From: Actinomycetes bacterium
Lineage (GTDB): Bacteria; Actinomycetota; Actinomycetes; Mycobacteriales; Mycobacteriaceae
NCBI GenBank assembly: GCA_023388385.1
Contig: JAEWGK010000100.1
Location: 1 to 11,331 of the forward strand
Direction: 5' to 3'
DNA length: 11,331 nucleotides
Shown: piece after piece, positions 1 through 6,648 of the stretch
Position numbering within the stretch: the first letter of the stretch is position 1
How the letters are laid out: every line of letters starts with the position of its first letter
Notes under the pieces: generated by a model
Databases searched by the model: none
Seen by the model: the letters and a program-made list of their open reading frames with translations, nothing else
What the model was told of the DNA's origin: nothing
Translations under genes and position numbers: made by a program

Positions 1-452
1 CCATCCTCGAGTTGCGGGAGGAGGGCCGCACCGTCTCCGCGGGCGTGTCCAACTTCTACCCGCGGGTGCTCGACGACCTGCCGGAGACCCCGGCCGTCAA
101 CCAGATCGAGCTCCACCCCTCCTTCCCGCAGGATGAGCTGGTCGCCGACGCCGCCGCGCGAGGCATGGTCGTCGAAACCTGGTCGCCCATCGGCCGGGGT
201 GCGCCGCTGGACACCCCGCAGGTGCGATCCGTCGCGGAGGAGACCGGGGCGACCCCGGCGCAGGTGGTGCTCGCGTGGCATCTGCGCCGCGGCCTCGTCG
301 CCATCCCGAAGTCCGCCGACCCGGGGCGGATGCGCGAGAACCTCGGCGCCGCCGCCGTCACCCTCACCGACGGGCAGATGGCGCGCATCGGCGAGCTCGG
401 CGCCGAACCTGTGCGCCGGGGCGACGATCCGGAGGTCGTCGGCAACGAGTAG
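1..452 (+). CDS. Aldo/keto reductase, C-terminal part (cut by window edge)
   Basis: NAD(P)H-dependent oxidoreductase of the aldo/keto reductase superfamily, most like the 2,5-diketo-D-gluconate reductase type; the true substrate cannot be told. The first complete codon is at position 3 and about 149 residues are visible, against a usual family length of about 275. Visible motifs are GVSNF near the start, NQIELHP (substrate and cofactor side of the barrel), SPIGRG, and IPKSADPGRMREN, the C-terminal signature in which the Lys, Ser and Arg contact the cofactor's 2'-phosphate. The catalytic Asp/Tyr/Lys/His set lies in the missing N-terminal half, so activity cannot be judged. It ends with TAG at 450-452, followed by a 109-base gap before the next gene. 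Family call is firm; specificity is unknown. Confidence 0.9.
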   Translation, partial: ILELREEGRTVSAGVSNFYPRVLDDLPETPAVNQIELHPSFPQDELVADAAARGMVVETWSPIGRGAPLDTPQVRSVAEETGATPAQVVLAWHLRRGLVAIPKSADPGRMRENLGAAAVTLTDGQMARIGELGAEPVRRGDDPEVVGNE

Positions 453-561
453 GGGCTGCCGGCGGCACGGACGCGTGGGGGTTGCGCGGGGGGCTTGGTG
501 TGACCCTGGAACCGCGGACCCCGCAACCACGGGGAGAAACCCTCAAGGGAAAGGATGCGCC

Positions 562-747
562 GTGAGCTTCGGCTGGCAGGAACTGCTCATCATCATCGTT
601 CCGATAGTCATTTTCGTCGCCTTCGTCGCGCTCGTCACCGCCATCGTGCGGGCCGTGTGGAAGGGGCTGGACCGGGCGGAGGCCCGCCGCACCCGCCCGG
701 ACGGTGCGGACGCCGATCCCGGCCCCGGCGGAGGCGGCCCGGCGTAA
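562..747 (+). CDS. Small single-pass membrane protein, 61 aa, unknown function
   Basis: I do not recognise a named family. The GTG start at 562 is preceded by AAGGA at 551-555 with a 6-base spacer, which supports a real start. Residues about 8-31 form one strongly hydrophobic helix (IIIVPIVIFVAFVALVTAIV) followed by a positive patch (VRAVWKGLDRAEARRTR), so the C-terminus should be cytoplasmic by the positive-inside rule. The tail is short, acidic and Gly/Pro-rich. The stop TAA at 745-747 lies 10 bases before the crotonase start and also supplies the first bases of a likely -10 box for that gene. It could be a small accessory to a membrane process. The gene itself is likely real because ribosome site, hydrophobicity pattern and spacing agree; its function is unknown. 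Confidence 0.7.
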   Translation: MSFGWQELLIIIVPIVIFVAFVALVTAIVRAVWKGLDRAEARRTRPDGADADPGPGGGGPA

Positions 748-758
748 CCTGGTGCCCA
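745..758 (+). promoter_or_regulatory. Candidate -10 box giving a leaderless crotonase mRNA
   Basis: TAACCT at 745-750 fits the actinobacterial TAnnnT -10 pattern, and the ATG begins 7 bases later at 758, where transcription would start. No Shine-Dalgarno sequence lies within 15 bases of the ATG. Together these suggest a leaderless transcript starting on or next to the start codon. The box overlaps the TAA stop of the small membrane protein. No good -35 box is visible, which is common for this promoter type. Confidence 0.45.
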
Positions 759-1549
759 TGAGCGACTCCAGCCCGGCACCCGGCGTCCCCGTCTCCGACG
801 AGCACACGCCGGAGGTCCTCGTCCACGAGGACGGCCATCTCACCGTCATCACCATCGACAGGGATCACAAGCGCAACGCGCTGTCGGCGGAGGTGTGCCG
901 GGCCATCGCCGATGCGGTGGCCGCGGCCCCGGGGCGCGACGACGTGCGTGTCATCATGATCCGCGGCGCCGGTCGCGCCTTCTGCGCCGGTGCCGACCTG
1001 GGTGGCGGCGCCCACGGCAGCAGCGACTTCCACGTCCAGCTGGCCCGCATGCTCCGCGCCATCCAGGAGTGCCCGGCCGTCGTCATCGCCGACATCCAGG
1101 GCCCGGCCGTCGGCGCCGGCACCCAGCTGGCCATGGCCTGCGACCTCCGCGTCGTGGGCGAGCGCGGCTGGTTCCAGGTTCCGCCGGTGAAGCTCGGCAT
1201 CGCCGTCGACGCGTGGACCATCCGCCGCGCCCGCGTGCTGCTGGGCGGCTCCCGCGCCCGCACCGTCCTGCTGGGCGCCGAGCGCATGGACCGCGACGAG
1301 GCCGCGGCCTGCGGTTTCGCGTCGTACTGCGGCGACTCCGCGCTGGCCGACGAGGTCGCCGGGCGCCTCGCCGGCTACGCCCCGCTGAGCCTCGAGTACC
1401 ACAAGATGGTGCTCAACGACGACGAGACGCACATCGAGCCCCGCCCGGAGCAGCTGGAGCTGTACCGCCGCGTGTGGGCCTCCGAGGACGCCGTCGAGGC
1501 CGGCCGCGCCCGAGCGGAGAAGCGCGACCCCGTCTTCCGTGGCCGCTGA
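758..1549 (+). CDS. echA6: EchA6-like crotonase-fold protein, probably non-hydrating acyl-CoA binder
   Basis: Enoyl-CoA hydratase/isomerase superfamily, 263 aa, normal length. The fold is shown by the CoA/oxyanion-hole motif AFCAGADL (residues 74-81) and the second oxyanion Gly in GPAVGAGTQLAMACD. The two glutamates that drive hydration in true hydratases (rat E144 and E164) are replaced by Gln123 (in GAGTQLA) and Pro143 (in FQVPPVKLG). The stretch from there through DAWTIRRARVLLG and the C-terminal HKMVLNDD and EKRDPVFRG closely resemble Mycobacterium tuberculosis EchA6 as I recall it, which has the same Gln and also lacks the second Glu. EchA6 is reported to bind long-chain acyl-CoA and deliver it to FAS-II/mycolate synthesis rather than hydrate it; that role here is inference. 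The next gene downstream is CtpE-like, a linkage also seen in mycobacteria. An alternative is an ordinary paralogue with another CoA-ester activity. Confidence 0.88.
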   Translation: MSDSSPAPGVPVSDEHTPEVLVHEDGHLTVITIDRDHKRNALSAEVCRAIADAVAAAPGRDDVRVIMIRGAGRAFCAGADLGGGAHGSSDFHVQLARMLRAIQECPAVVIADIQGPAVGAGTQLAMACDLRVVGERGWFQVPPVKLGIAVDAWTIRRARVLLGGSRARTVLLGAERMDRDEAAACGFASYCGDSALADEVAGRLAGYAPLSLEYHKMVLNDDETHIEPRPEQLELYRRVWASEDAVEAGRARAEKRDPVFRGR

Positions 1550-1586
1550 GCACGGCGGCGCAGTGGGCGGGGAGGACCGTGGCGAT

Positions 1587-4154
1587 ATGCCGGAGGTCCC
1601 GCTGACCCCGCCGGAGGGCCTGACGCCGGAGGAGGTCCGCGACCGGATCCGCCGCGGCCTGGTCAACGAGCTGCCGCCGTCGTCCGGCCGCACCGTCACG
1701 CAGATCATCCGGGCGAACGTCTTCACCCGCATCAACGCCATCCTGGCGGTGCTGTTCGCCATCGTGCTGTCGACCGGGTCGATCATCAACGGCGCGTTCG
1801 GCCTGCTCATCATCGCCAATTCGATCATCGGCATCATCCAGGAACTCCGCGCGAAGCGGACCCTGGACAAGCTGTCCATCGTCGGGCAGGCCCGGCCGCG
1901 CGTCATCCGCGACGGCGGGGGGTCGCGGGAGATCGCCCGCGACGAGGTGGTGCTCGGCGAGCTCATCGAGGTCGGCGCCGGCGACCAGATCGTCGTCGAC
2001 GGCATCGTGCGGTCGGACAACGGCCTCGAGGTCGACGAGTCGATGCTCACGGGCGAGTCCGATCCCGTCGACAAGTCCGTCGGGGACCAGGTGTTCTCCG
2101 GTTCCGCGATCGTCGCGGGCTCCGGAACATACCAGGCGACGAAGGTGGGCCGCGAGGCCTACGCCGCGCAGCTGGCCGCGCAGGCCAGCAAGTTCACGCT
2201 GACGAAGTCGGAGCTGTTCGCGGGCATCAACCGCATCCTCAAGGTCATCACGTGGCTGCTCATCCCGACGGGCGCGCTGACCATCTGGACGCAGCTGTTT
2301 CGCAGCGGCGAGGGCAATCTGAAGGACGCGCTGCTGGCGATGGTCGCCTCGCTCGTGCCGATGGTTCCCGAGGGTCTCGTCCTCATGACCTCCATCGCCT
2401 TCGCGCTCGGCGTCATCCGGCTGGGCCGGCGCCGCGTTCTGGTCAACGAGCTGCCCGCCATCGAGGGCCTCGCCCGCGTCCGCGTCGTCTGCGCGGACAA
2501 GACCGGCACGCTCACCGAGAACCGCATGGTGCTCGGCGAGGTCCTCGCTCCGCCCGCGGCGGCGGGGGAGCGGGATCCGCATGGGCCACCGCCGCAGGCG
2601 GGATCGCGTGACGACGCCCACGGCGCCGGCGACCGCGCCCGCGCCCCGGAGATCGGCGACGGCGTCGACGGGGCGGCGCTGCGGGCGCTGCGCGCGATGA
2701 TCGATCGTGACGTGCGGCCCAACGCCACCGCCGCGGCGGTGTCCCGCGGCCTGGAGGCCGCGGGCGTCGAGGCGGACCCCCGGGCGGAGGCGGTGGAGGA
2801 GGTCTCCTTCACCTCCGCGCGGAAGTGGCAGGCGGTGACGTTCCGCGGCGGGTCGACGTGGGTGCTCGGCGCGCCGGACATCCTCGCCGCGTCGGACGCC
2901 GCGGTGACCCGGCTGGCCGACGAGCGCCAGTCGAGGGGCCTGCGCGTGCTGCTGCTGGGCCGTTCGGACTCGACCGCCGCGGAGCTGGAGGACTCCGGCC
3001 TCGGGCCGGAGTCGCCGGCGGCGCAGCACCCGGGCCTGGTGGAACCGGTCGCACTGCTGGTCCTGGAGCAGAAGATCCGCGACGACGCGCGCGACACCCT
3101 CGACTACTTCGAGGAGGAGAACGTCGAGGTCAAGGTCATCTCCGGCGACAACGCCGGGGCCGTCGGCGCCGTCGCCCGGTCCCTTGGCCTGTCCGGGGCC
3201 GACGCCCCGGTCGATGCCCGCGAGCTGCCGGACCCGGAGGAGGGGGAGGAGCAGCGGGACGCCTTCGCCGACGCCGTGGCCGAGGGCACGGTCTTCGGCC
3301 GCGTCACCCCGGAGCGCAAGCGGCAGATGGTCGCGGCGCTGCAGTCCCGCGGCGACGTCGTCGCCATGACCGGTGACGGAGTCAACGACGTGCTGGCGCT
3401 CAAGGACGCCGACGTCGGCGTGGCGATGGGCTCCGGCGCCCCGGCGACCCGGTCCGTCGGCCAGCTCGTGCTGCTCGACGACCGATTCGCGGCGCTGCCG
3501 CCCGTCGTCGCGGAGGGCCGCCGCGTCATCGGCAACATCGAGCGCGTCGCCAACCTCTTCCTGACGAAGACCCTCTACTCGGTGGTGCTCGCCCTCGCGG
3601 TCGGCGTCATCGGTCTCCGCTATCCGTTCGAGCCGATCCACGTCACCGTCACCGGCTGGTTCACCATCGGCATCCCCGCCTTCGTGCTGTCGCTGGCGCC
3701 GAACCATGAGCGGGCGAAGCCGGGCTTCGCGGCCCGCGTGCTGCGGCTGGCCATCCCCGCCGGGCTCATCGTCGGCGCACTGACGTTCGTGTTCTGGTTC
3801 CTGCACTACCCGTTCGGGGGTCGGGCGGCATCGACGCCGGAGGTGACGTCGACGGCGACGCTGCTGGTCCTCATCGTCAGCGCCTTCTGGGTGCTGGCGT
3901 GCGTTGCGCGCCCGTGGGCGTGGTGGAAGGGCGTGCTGCTGGCGACGTCGGCGGCCGCCTACGTCGTCATCTTCACGGTGCCGCCGCTGGCCCTCCTGCT
4001 CCACCTGGACATCGGCGGGGCGGCGGACCGGCCCTTGTTCCTGAGCGCCCTAGCATGGGGCGCCGTCGGTGCGGTGCTCGTGGAGATCACCTGGCGCGTG
4101 CGCGGAAAGGTGCAGCGGAACGCCGTGAACGACACGTCCGGCGAGAGGGGCTGA
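1587..4154 (+). CDS. ctpE: CtpE-like cation-transporting P-type ATPase
   Basis: Membrane pump that couples ATP hydrolysis to cation movement; mycobacterial CtpE is reported to import Ca2+. Numbering from ATG 1587 (855 aa): actuator TGES 155-158, PEGL in the ion-binding fourth helix 261-264, phosphorylation Asp304 in DKTGT, nucleotide-domain Lys413 in SARKWQ, SGDN 519-522, hinge GDGVND 596-601, then a C-terminal group of membrane helices. The N-terminal VTQIIRANVFTRINAIL and LLIIANSIIGIIQELRAKRT closely match CtpE as I recall it. The ATG has GGAGGA at 1571-1576 with a 10-base spacer; GTG 1563 and GTG 1539 are in-frame alternatives, and the last would overlap the crotonase gene by 11 bases. A Pro/Gly/Asp-rich low-complexity insert follows DKTGT (about residues 319-360) and helps explain a length somewhat above the roughly 800 aa I recall for CtpE. 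It is co-oriented and probably co-transcribed with the crotonase. Confidence 0.93.
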   Translation: MPEVPLTPPEGLTPEEVRDRIRRGLVNELPPSSGRTVTQIIRANVFTRINAILAVLFAIVLSTGSIINGAFGLLIIANSIIGIIQELRAKRTLDKLSIVGQARPRVIRDGGGSREIARDEVVLGELIEVGAGDQIVVDGIVRSDNGLEVDESMLTGESDPVDKSVGDQVFSGSAIVAGSGTYQATKVGREAYAAQLAAQASKFTLTKSELFAGINRILKVITWLLIPTGALTIWTQLFRSGEGNLKDALLAMVASLVPMVPEGLVLMTSIAFALGVIRLGRRRVLVNELPAIEGLARVRVVCADKTGTLTENRMVLGEVLAPPAAAGERDPHGPPPQAGSRDDAHGAGDRARAPEIGDGVDGAALRALRAMIDRDVRPNATAAAVSRGLEAAGVEADPRAEAVEEVSFTSARKWQAVTFRGGSTWVLGAPDILAASDAAVTRLADERQSRGLRVLLLGRSDSTAAELEDSGLGPESPAAQHPGLVEPVALLVLEQKIRDDARDTLDYFEEENVEVKVISGDNAGAVGAVARSLGLSGADAPVDARELPDPEEGEEQRDAFADAVAEGTVFGRVTPERKRQMVAALQSRGDVVAMTGDGVNDVLALKDADVGVAMGSGAPATRSVGQLVLLDDRFAALPPVVAEGRRVIGNIERVANLFLTKTLYSVVLALAVGVIGLRYPFEPIHVTVTGWFTIGIPAFVLSLAPNHERAKPGFAARVLRLAIPAGLIVGALTFVFWFLHYPFGGRAASTPEVTSTATLLVLIVSAFWVLACVARPWAWWKGVLLATSAAAYVVIFTVPPLALLLHLDIGGAADRPLFLSALAWGAVGAVLVEITWRVRGKVQRNAVNDTSGERG

Positions 4155-4173
4155 CCCGCTCTCCAGATGCGCG

Positions 4174-4315
4174 TGGGGTCGTGCACCTGAGTCGGGGGTG
4201 GGGAACGCTTCAGCGATCGCGCAGGTCACCGGGGCGCCCGGGGGTGACGGTGTTCGCCGCGGCACCCCTGTGGCGCGTAATGGTTTCTCACCTCTAAGTG
4301 ATCTGTGTAACTTTG
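4174..4315 (+). promoter_or_regulatory. mctBC control region: promoter plus possible RamA/RamB/GlxR sites
   Basis: A -35-like TTCTCA (4285-4290) and a -10 TAACTT (4308-4313) are 17 bases apart, which would start transcription near 4320 and give a leader of about 90 bases. C. glutamicum mctC is known to respond to RamA/RamB carbon regulators. Matches to the RamA G/C-run pattern are TGGGGT 4174-4179, CGGGGGT 4193-4199 and ACCCCT 4264-4269, although such runs are common in this DNA. AACTTTG (4309-4315) is the core of the RamB site but its flanks do not match. AGTGA-N6-TAACT (4297-4312) is an imperfect GlxR/CRP-like dyad. In the leader, TCCCC 4340-4344 pairs with GGGGA 4352-4356. The promoter is plausible; the factor assignments are weak. 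Confidence 0.4.
4225..4248. terminator. GTCACC/GGTGAC dyad, possible ctpE terminator or operator
   Basis: GTCACC (4225-4230) and GGTGAC (4243-4248) form a perfect 6-bp dyad around a GC-rich 12-base centre in which GGG (4231-4233) and CCC (4237-4239) can pair further. It lies 70 bases after the ctpE stop. There is no T-run after it, which is usual for high-GC actinobacterial terminators, so it could equally be a protein-binding site for mctB control. Confidence 0.35.
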
Positions 4316-4409
4316 TGCCCAATCGTAAATCGGGCGTCGTCCCCTGGAACGGGGGATGCGCCCGCCGGACCGATCCACGCACATCCGCTTCACCGGAAAG
4401 GCACACAGA

Positions 4410-4784
4410 GTGACCGCACATCCCGCGCCGGCCACCCGGCACAAGCCCACCGCGGCGGAGTACCGCTACATGCAGGGGACGGAGGAGTTCCAGGGTCTGC
4501 GCACGACCTTCCGCTCCTTCACCTTCCCCCTGACCATCGCGGGCCTCGTCTGGTACATCGCCTACGTCCTCTTCGCGACGTTCGCCCCCGATCTCATGGG
4601 CACGCCCGTCTTCGGCGACGTGAACCTGGGCATCATCCTGGGGCTGCTCCAGTTCGTCACCACCTTCGCCATCACCTGGTGGTACATCTCCTTCGCCAAC
4701 AAGAAGCTGGAGCCCGTCCAGGCCTCCATCCGCGAGGAGATGGAGACCGGCCAGATCGCGCAGAAGCTGAAGGAGGGCAAGTAG
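4410..4784 (+). CDS. mctB: DUF485 membrane protein, MctB/YjcH type
   Basis: Small inner-membrane partner of the downstream symporter, 124 aa. The GTG at 4410 is preceded by GGAAAGG (4395-4401) with an 8-base spacer. DUF485 features are a cytoplasmic N-terminus carrying EEFQGLRTTFRSFTFP, helix 1 at about residues 37-60, a short loop, helix 2 at about 73-96 (LGIILGLLQFVTTFAITWWY), and a charged tail starting FANKKLEPV. This pairing equals C. glutamicum cg0952-cg0953 and E. coli yjcH-actP. The exact biochemical role of DUF485 proteins is not settled; assembly or stability of the transporter is a reasonable guess. The stop lies 3 bases before mctC, so the two are almost certainly one operon. Confidence 0.9.
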   Translation: MTAHPAPATRHKPTAAEYRYMQGTEEFQGLRTTFRSFTFPLTIAGLVWYIAYVLFATFAPDLMGTPVFGDVNLGIILGLLQFVTTFAITWWYISFANKKLEPVQASIREEMETGQIAQKLKEGK

Positions 4785-4787
4785 GCC

Positions 4788-6440
4788 ATGCAGAACACCA
4801 TCATCCTCGCCACCGAGGGCGCCTCGACCGGCAACCCGATCCTCAACATCGCGGTCTTCGTCGCGTTCATCGTCGTGACGATGTTCATCGTCACCCGCGT
4901 CGGCAAGGGCGGCAACAAGGGCGCCTCCGACTTCTACACCGGCGGCGCGCAGTTCTCCGGCACCCAGAACGGCCTGGCCATCGCGGGCGACTACCTCTCC
5001 GCGGCGTCCTTCCTGGGCATCGTCGGCGCCATCGCCCTCAGCGGCTACGACGGCTTCCTCTACTCCATCGGCTTCTTCGTGGCGTGGCTCGTCGCCCTGC
5101 TGCTCGTCGCCGAGCCCCTGCGCAACGTCGGCAAGTTCACGATGGCCGACGTGCTGTCGTTCCGCCTGAGGCAGAAGCCGGTCCGCACCGCGGCCGCCAT
5201 CTCCACCCTGGCGGTCACGCTCTTCTACCTCATCGCTCAGATGGCCGGCGCCGGCTCCCTGGTCACCGTGCTCCTGAACATCCACGACCAGACGCAGCAG
5301 GCGCTCGTCGTCGCGGTCGTCGGCATCATCATGGTTGCCTACGTCCTCATCGGCGGCATGAAGGGAACGACCTACGTCCAGATGATCAAGGCCGTCCTGC
5401 TGGTCGCCGCCATCGTCATCATGACCCTCATCATCTTCTGGGGCGTCAAGGGCAACTTCTCCCAGCTGCTGCAGAACGCCGTCGACATGCACGCCGCCTC
5501 CGAGTACGCCGCGGAGCAGGGCTACGAGGCCTCCGCCATCCTGGAGCCGGGCCTGAAGTACGGCGGCACCTTCGTGAAGCAGCTCGACTTCATCTCCCTG
5601 GGCCTGGCCCTCGTCCTCGGCGTCGCCGGCCTGCCGCACGTGCTCATGCGCTTCTACACGGTCCCGACCGCCAAGGAGGCCCGTAAGTCCGTGACCTGGG
5701 CCATCATCCTCATCGGCGGCTTCTACCTGCTGACCCTGGTCCTGGGCTTCGGCGCCGCCGCCCTCGTCGGCCCGGACGCCATCATGTCCGCCCCGGGCAA
5801 GGCCAACGCCGCGGCCCCGCTGCTGGCCTTCGAGCTCGGCGGCTCCATCTTCATGGCCGTCATCTCCGCCGTCGCCTTCGCCACCGTCCTCGCGGTCGTC
5901 GCCGGCCTGGCCATCACGGCCTCCGCCTCCGTCGGCCAGGACCTCTACCAGGCGGTTATCAAGAACGGCACCGCGACGGAGGCCCAGCAGGTCCGCGTCT
6001 CCCGCATCACCGTCGTCGTCCTCGGCGTCGTCGCCATCGTCCTGGGCATCCTGGCCATGACCCAGAACGTCGCCTTCCTGGTGTCCCTGGCCTTCGCCGT
6101 CGCCGCCGCCGCGAACGTCCCGACCATCCTCATGTCGCTGTTCTGGCGCCGCTTCAACACCGCCGGCGCGGTCGCGTCCATGTACACCGGCGTCATCGCC
6201 TCCCTGGTCCTCATCGTCTTCTCCCCGGCCGTCTCCGGTGCGGAGACCTCGATGATCCCGTCCGCGGACTTCGCCTGGTTCCCGCTGACGTCCCCGGGCA
6301 TCGTCGCCATCCCGCTCGCCTTCATCGCCGGCATCATCGGCGCGTACGCCGGCAAGCCGGACAACCTCGACGACCTGGCCGCCGAGATGGAGGTCCGCTC
6401 GCTCACCGGCGTCGGCACCGAGGCCGCAGTCGACCACTAG
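4788..6440 (+). CDS. mctC: Monocarboxylate:sodium symporter (MctC/ActP type)
   Basis: Sodium:solute symporter (SSS) family permease, 550 aa, matching the length of C. glutamicum MctC, which takes up acetate, propionate and pyruvate. About 13 hydrophobic helices can be followed. Family landmarks are DFYTGGAQFSG (residues 48-58) leading to NGLAIAGDYLSAASFLGI (61-78), GKFTMADVLSFRLRQKPVR, the conserved GLPHVLMRFYTVPTAKEA, and TASASVGQDLY (377-387), the Ser-rich helix that supplies the sodium site in this family. AAGGAGGG at 4770-4776 lies inside the end of mctB, 11 bases before the ATG, so translation is probably coupled. Third codon positions are strongly C-rich, as expected of a well-expressed gene. 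Substrate range is inferred from the homologue; the call as an acetate/pyruvate-type symporter is firm. Confidence 0.95.
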   Translation: MQNTIILATEGASTGNPILNIAVFVAFIVVTMFIVTRVGKGGNKGASDFYTGGAQFSGTQNGLAIAGDYLSAASFLGIVGAIALSGYDGFLYSIGFFVAWLVALLLVAEPLRNVGKFTMADVLSFRLRQKPVRTAAAISTLAVTLFYLIAQMAGAGSLVTVLLNIHDQTQQALVVAVVGIIMVAYVLIGGMKGTTYVQMIKAVLLVAAIVIMTLIIFWGVKGNFSQLLQNAVDMHAASEYAAEQGYEASAILEPGLKYGGTFVKQLDFISLGLALVLGVAGLPHVLMRFYTVPTAKEARKSVTWAIILIGGFYLLTLVLGFGAAALVGPDAIMSAPGKANAAAPLLAFELGGSIFMAVISAVAFATVLAVVAGLAITASASVGQDLYQAVIKNGTATEAQQVRVSRITVVVLGVVAIVLGILAMTQNVAFLVSLAFAVAAAANVPTILMSLFWRRFNTAGAVASMYTGVIASLVLIVFSPAVSGAETSMIPSADFAWFPLTSPGIVAIPLAFIAGIIGAYAGKPDNLDDLAAEMEVRSLTGVGTEAAVDH

Positions 6441-6480
6441 CCCGGTCCCCGGTCCCGCCCGGCCCCGACCAGCCACCCGA

Positions 6481-6498
6481 GCCGGGCGCGTGCCCGGC
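6481..6498 (+). terminator. GC-rich hairpin after mctC
   Basis: GCCGGGC (6481-6487) pairs perfectly with GCCCGGC (6492-6498) across the 4-base loop GCGT. It starts 41 bases after the mctC stop and lies upstream of the gcvT promoter. No T-run follows, so termination here would rely on the stem alone or on Rho. Confidence 0.5.
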
Positions 6499-6548
6499 CC
6501 GGCATCGTCCCGCGGAGGTGCCCGGGGGCGGCGCTGACCGGGAGCCCG

Positions 6549-6554
6549 TAGAAT
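6549..6554 (+). promoter_or_regulatory. Candidate -10 box for the gcvT pair
   Basis: TAGAAT fits the actinobacterial TAnnnT box (5 of 6 to TATAAT) and stands out in GC-rich DNA. It would start transcription near 6561 and give a leader of about 88 bases before the gcvT ATG. No convincing -35 box is seen at 17-18 bases upstream. The leader contains GC-rich inverted segments but I do not recognise a glycine riboswitch core in it. Confidence 0.45.
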
Positions 6555-6648
6555 CGACTCCCAGAGGCCGCGCCCGGCGACGGCCCGCCCCACCCCGGGG
6601 GCCGGCGGGCGCAGCCGTCACGTCGCGTTTCAGGAGGTACCACCGCCC

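Noticed and set aside
478-528. Possible terminator after the aldo/keto reductase (GGTTGCG 480-486 with CGCAACC 522-528)
   Set aside because: The arms are 35 bases apart and only 7 bp long, with no T-run; too weak to call.
635-2074. Long minus-strand open frame opposite the crotonase and ctpE start
   Set aside because: The translation is low-complexity and motif-free, and it lies antisense to genes with clear motifs; GC-rich third positions create such frames.
1413-4004. Minus-strand open frame of over 860 codons opposite ctpE
   Set aside because: Arg/Asp/Gly/Gln-rich product with no domain; the plus-strand P-type ATPase motifs are unmistakable.
4050-6593. Minus-strand open frame of nearly 850 codons opposite mctBC
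   Set aside because: Product is repetitive Asp/Gly/His/Glu with no family features; antisense shadow of mctB and mctC.
6561-6648. Glycine riboswitch ahead of the gcvT pair
   Set aside because: The leader is short and I could not find the conserved glycine-aptamer core; GC-rich pairing alone is not evidence.
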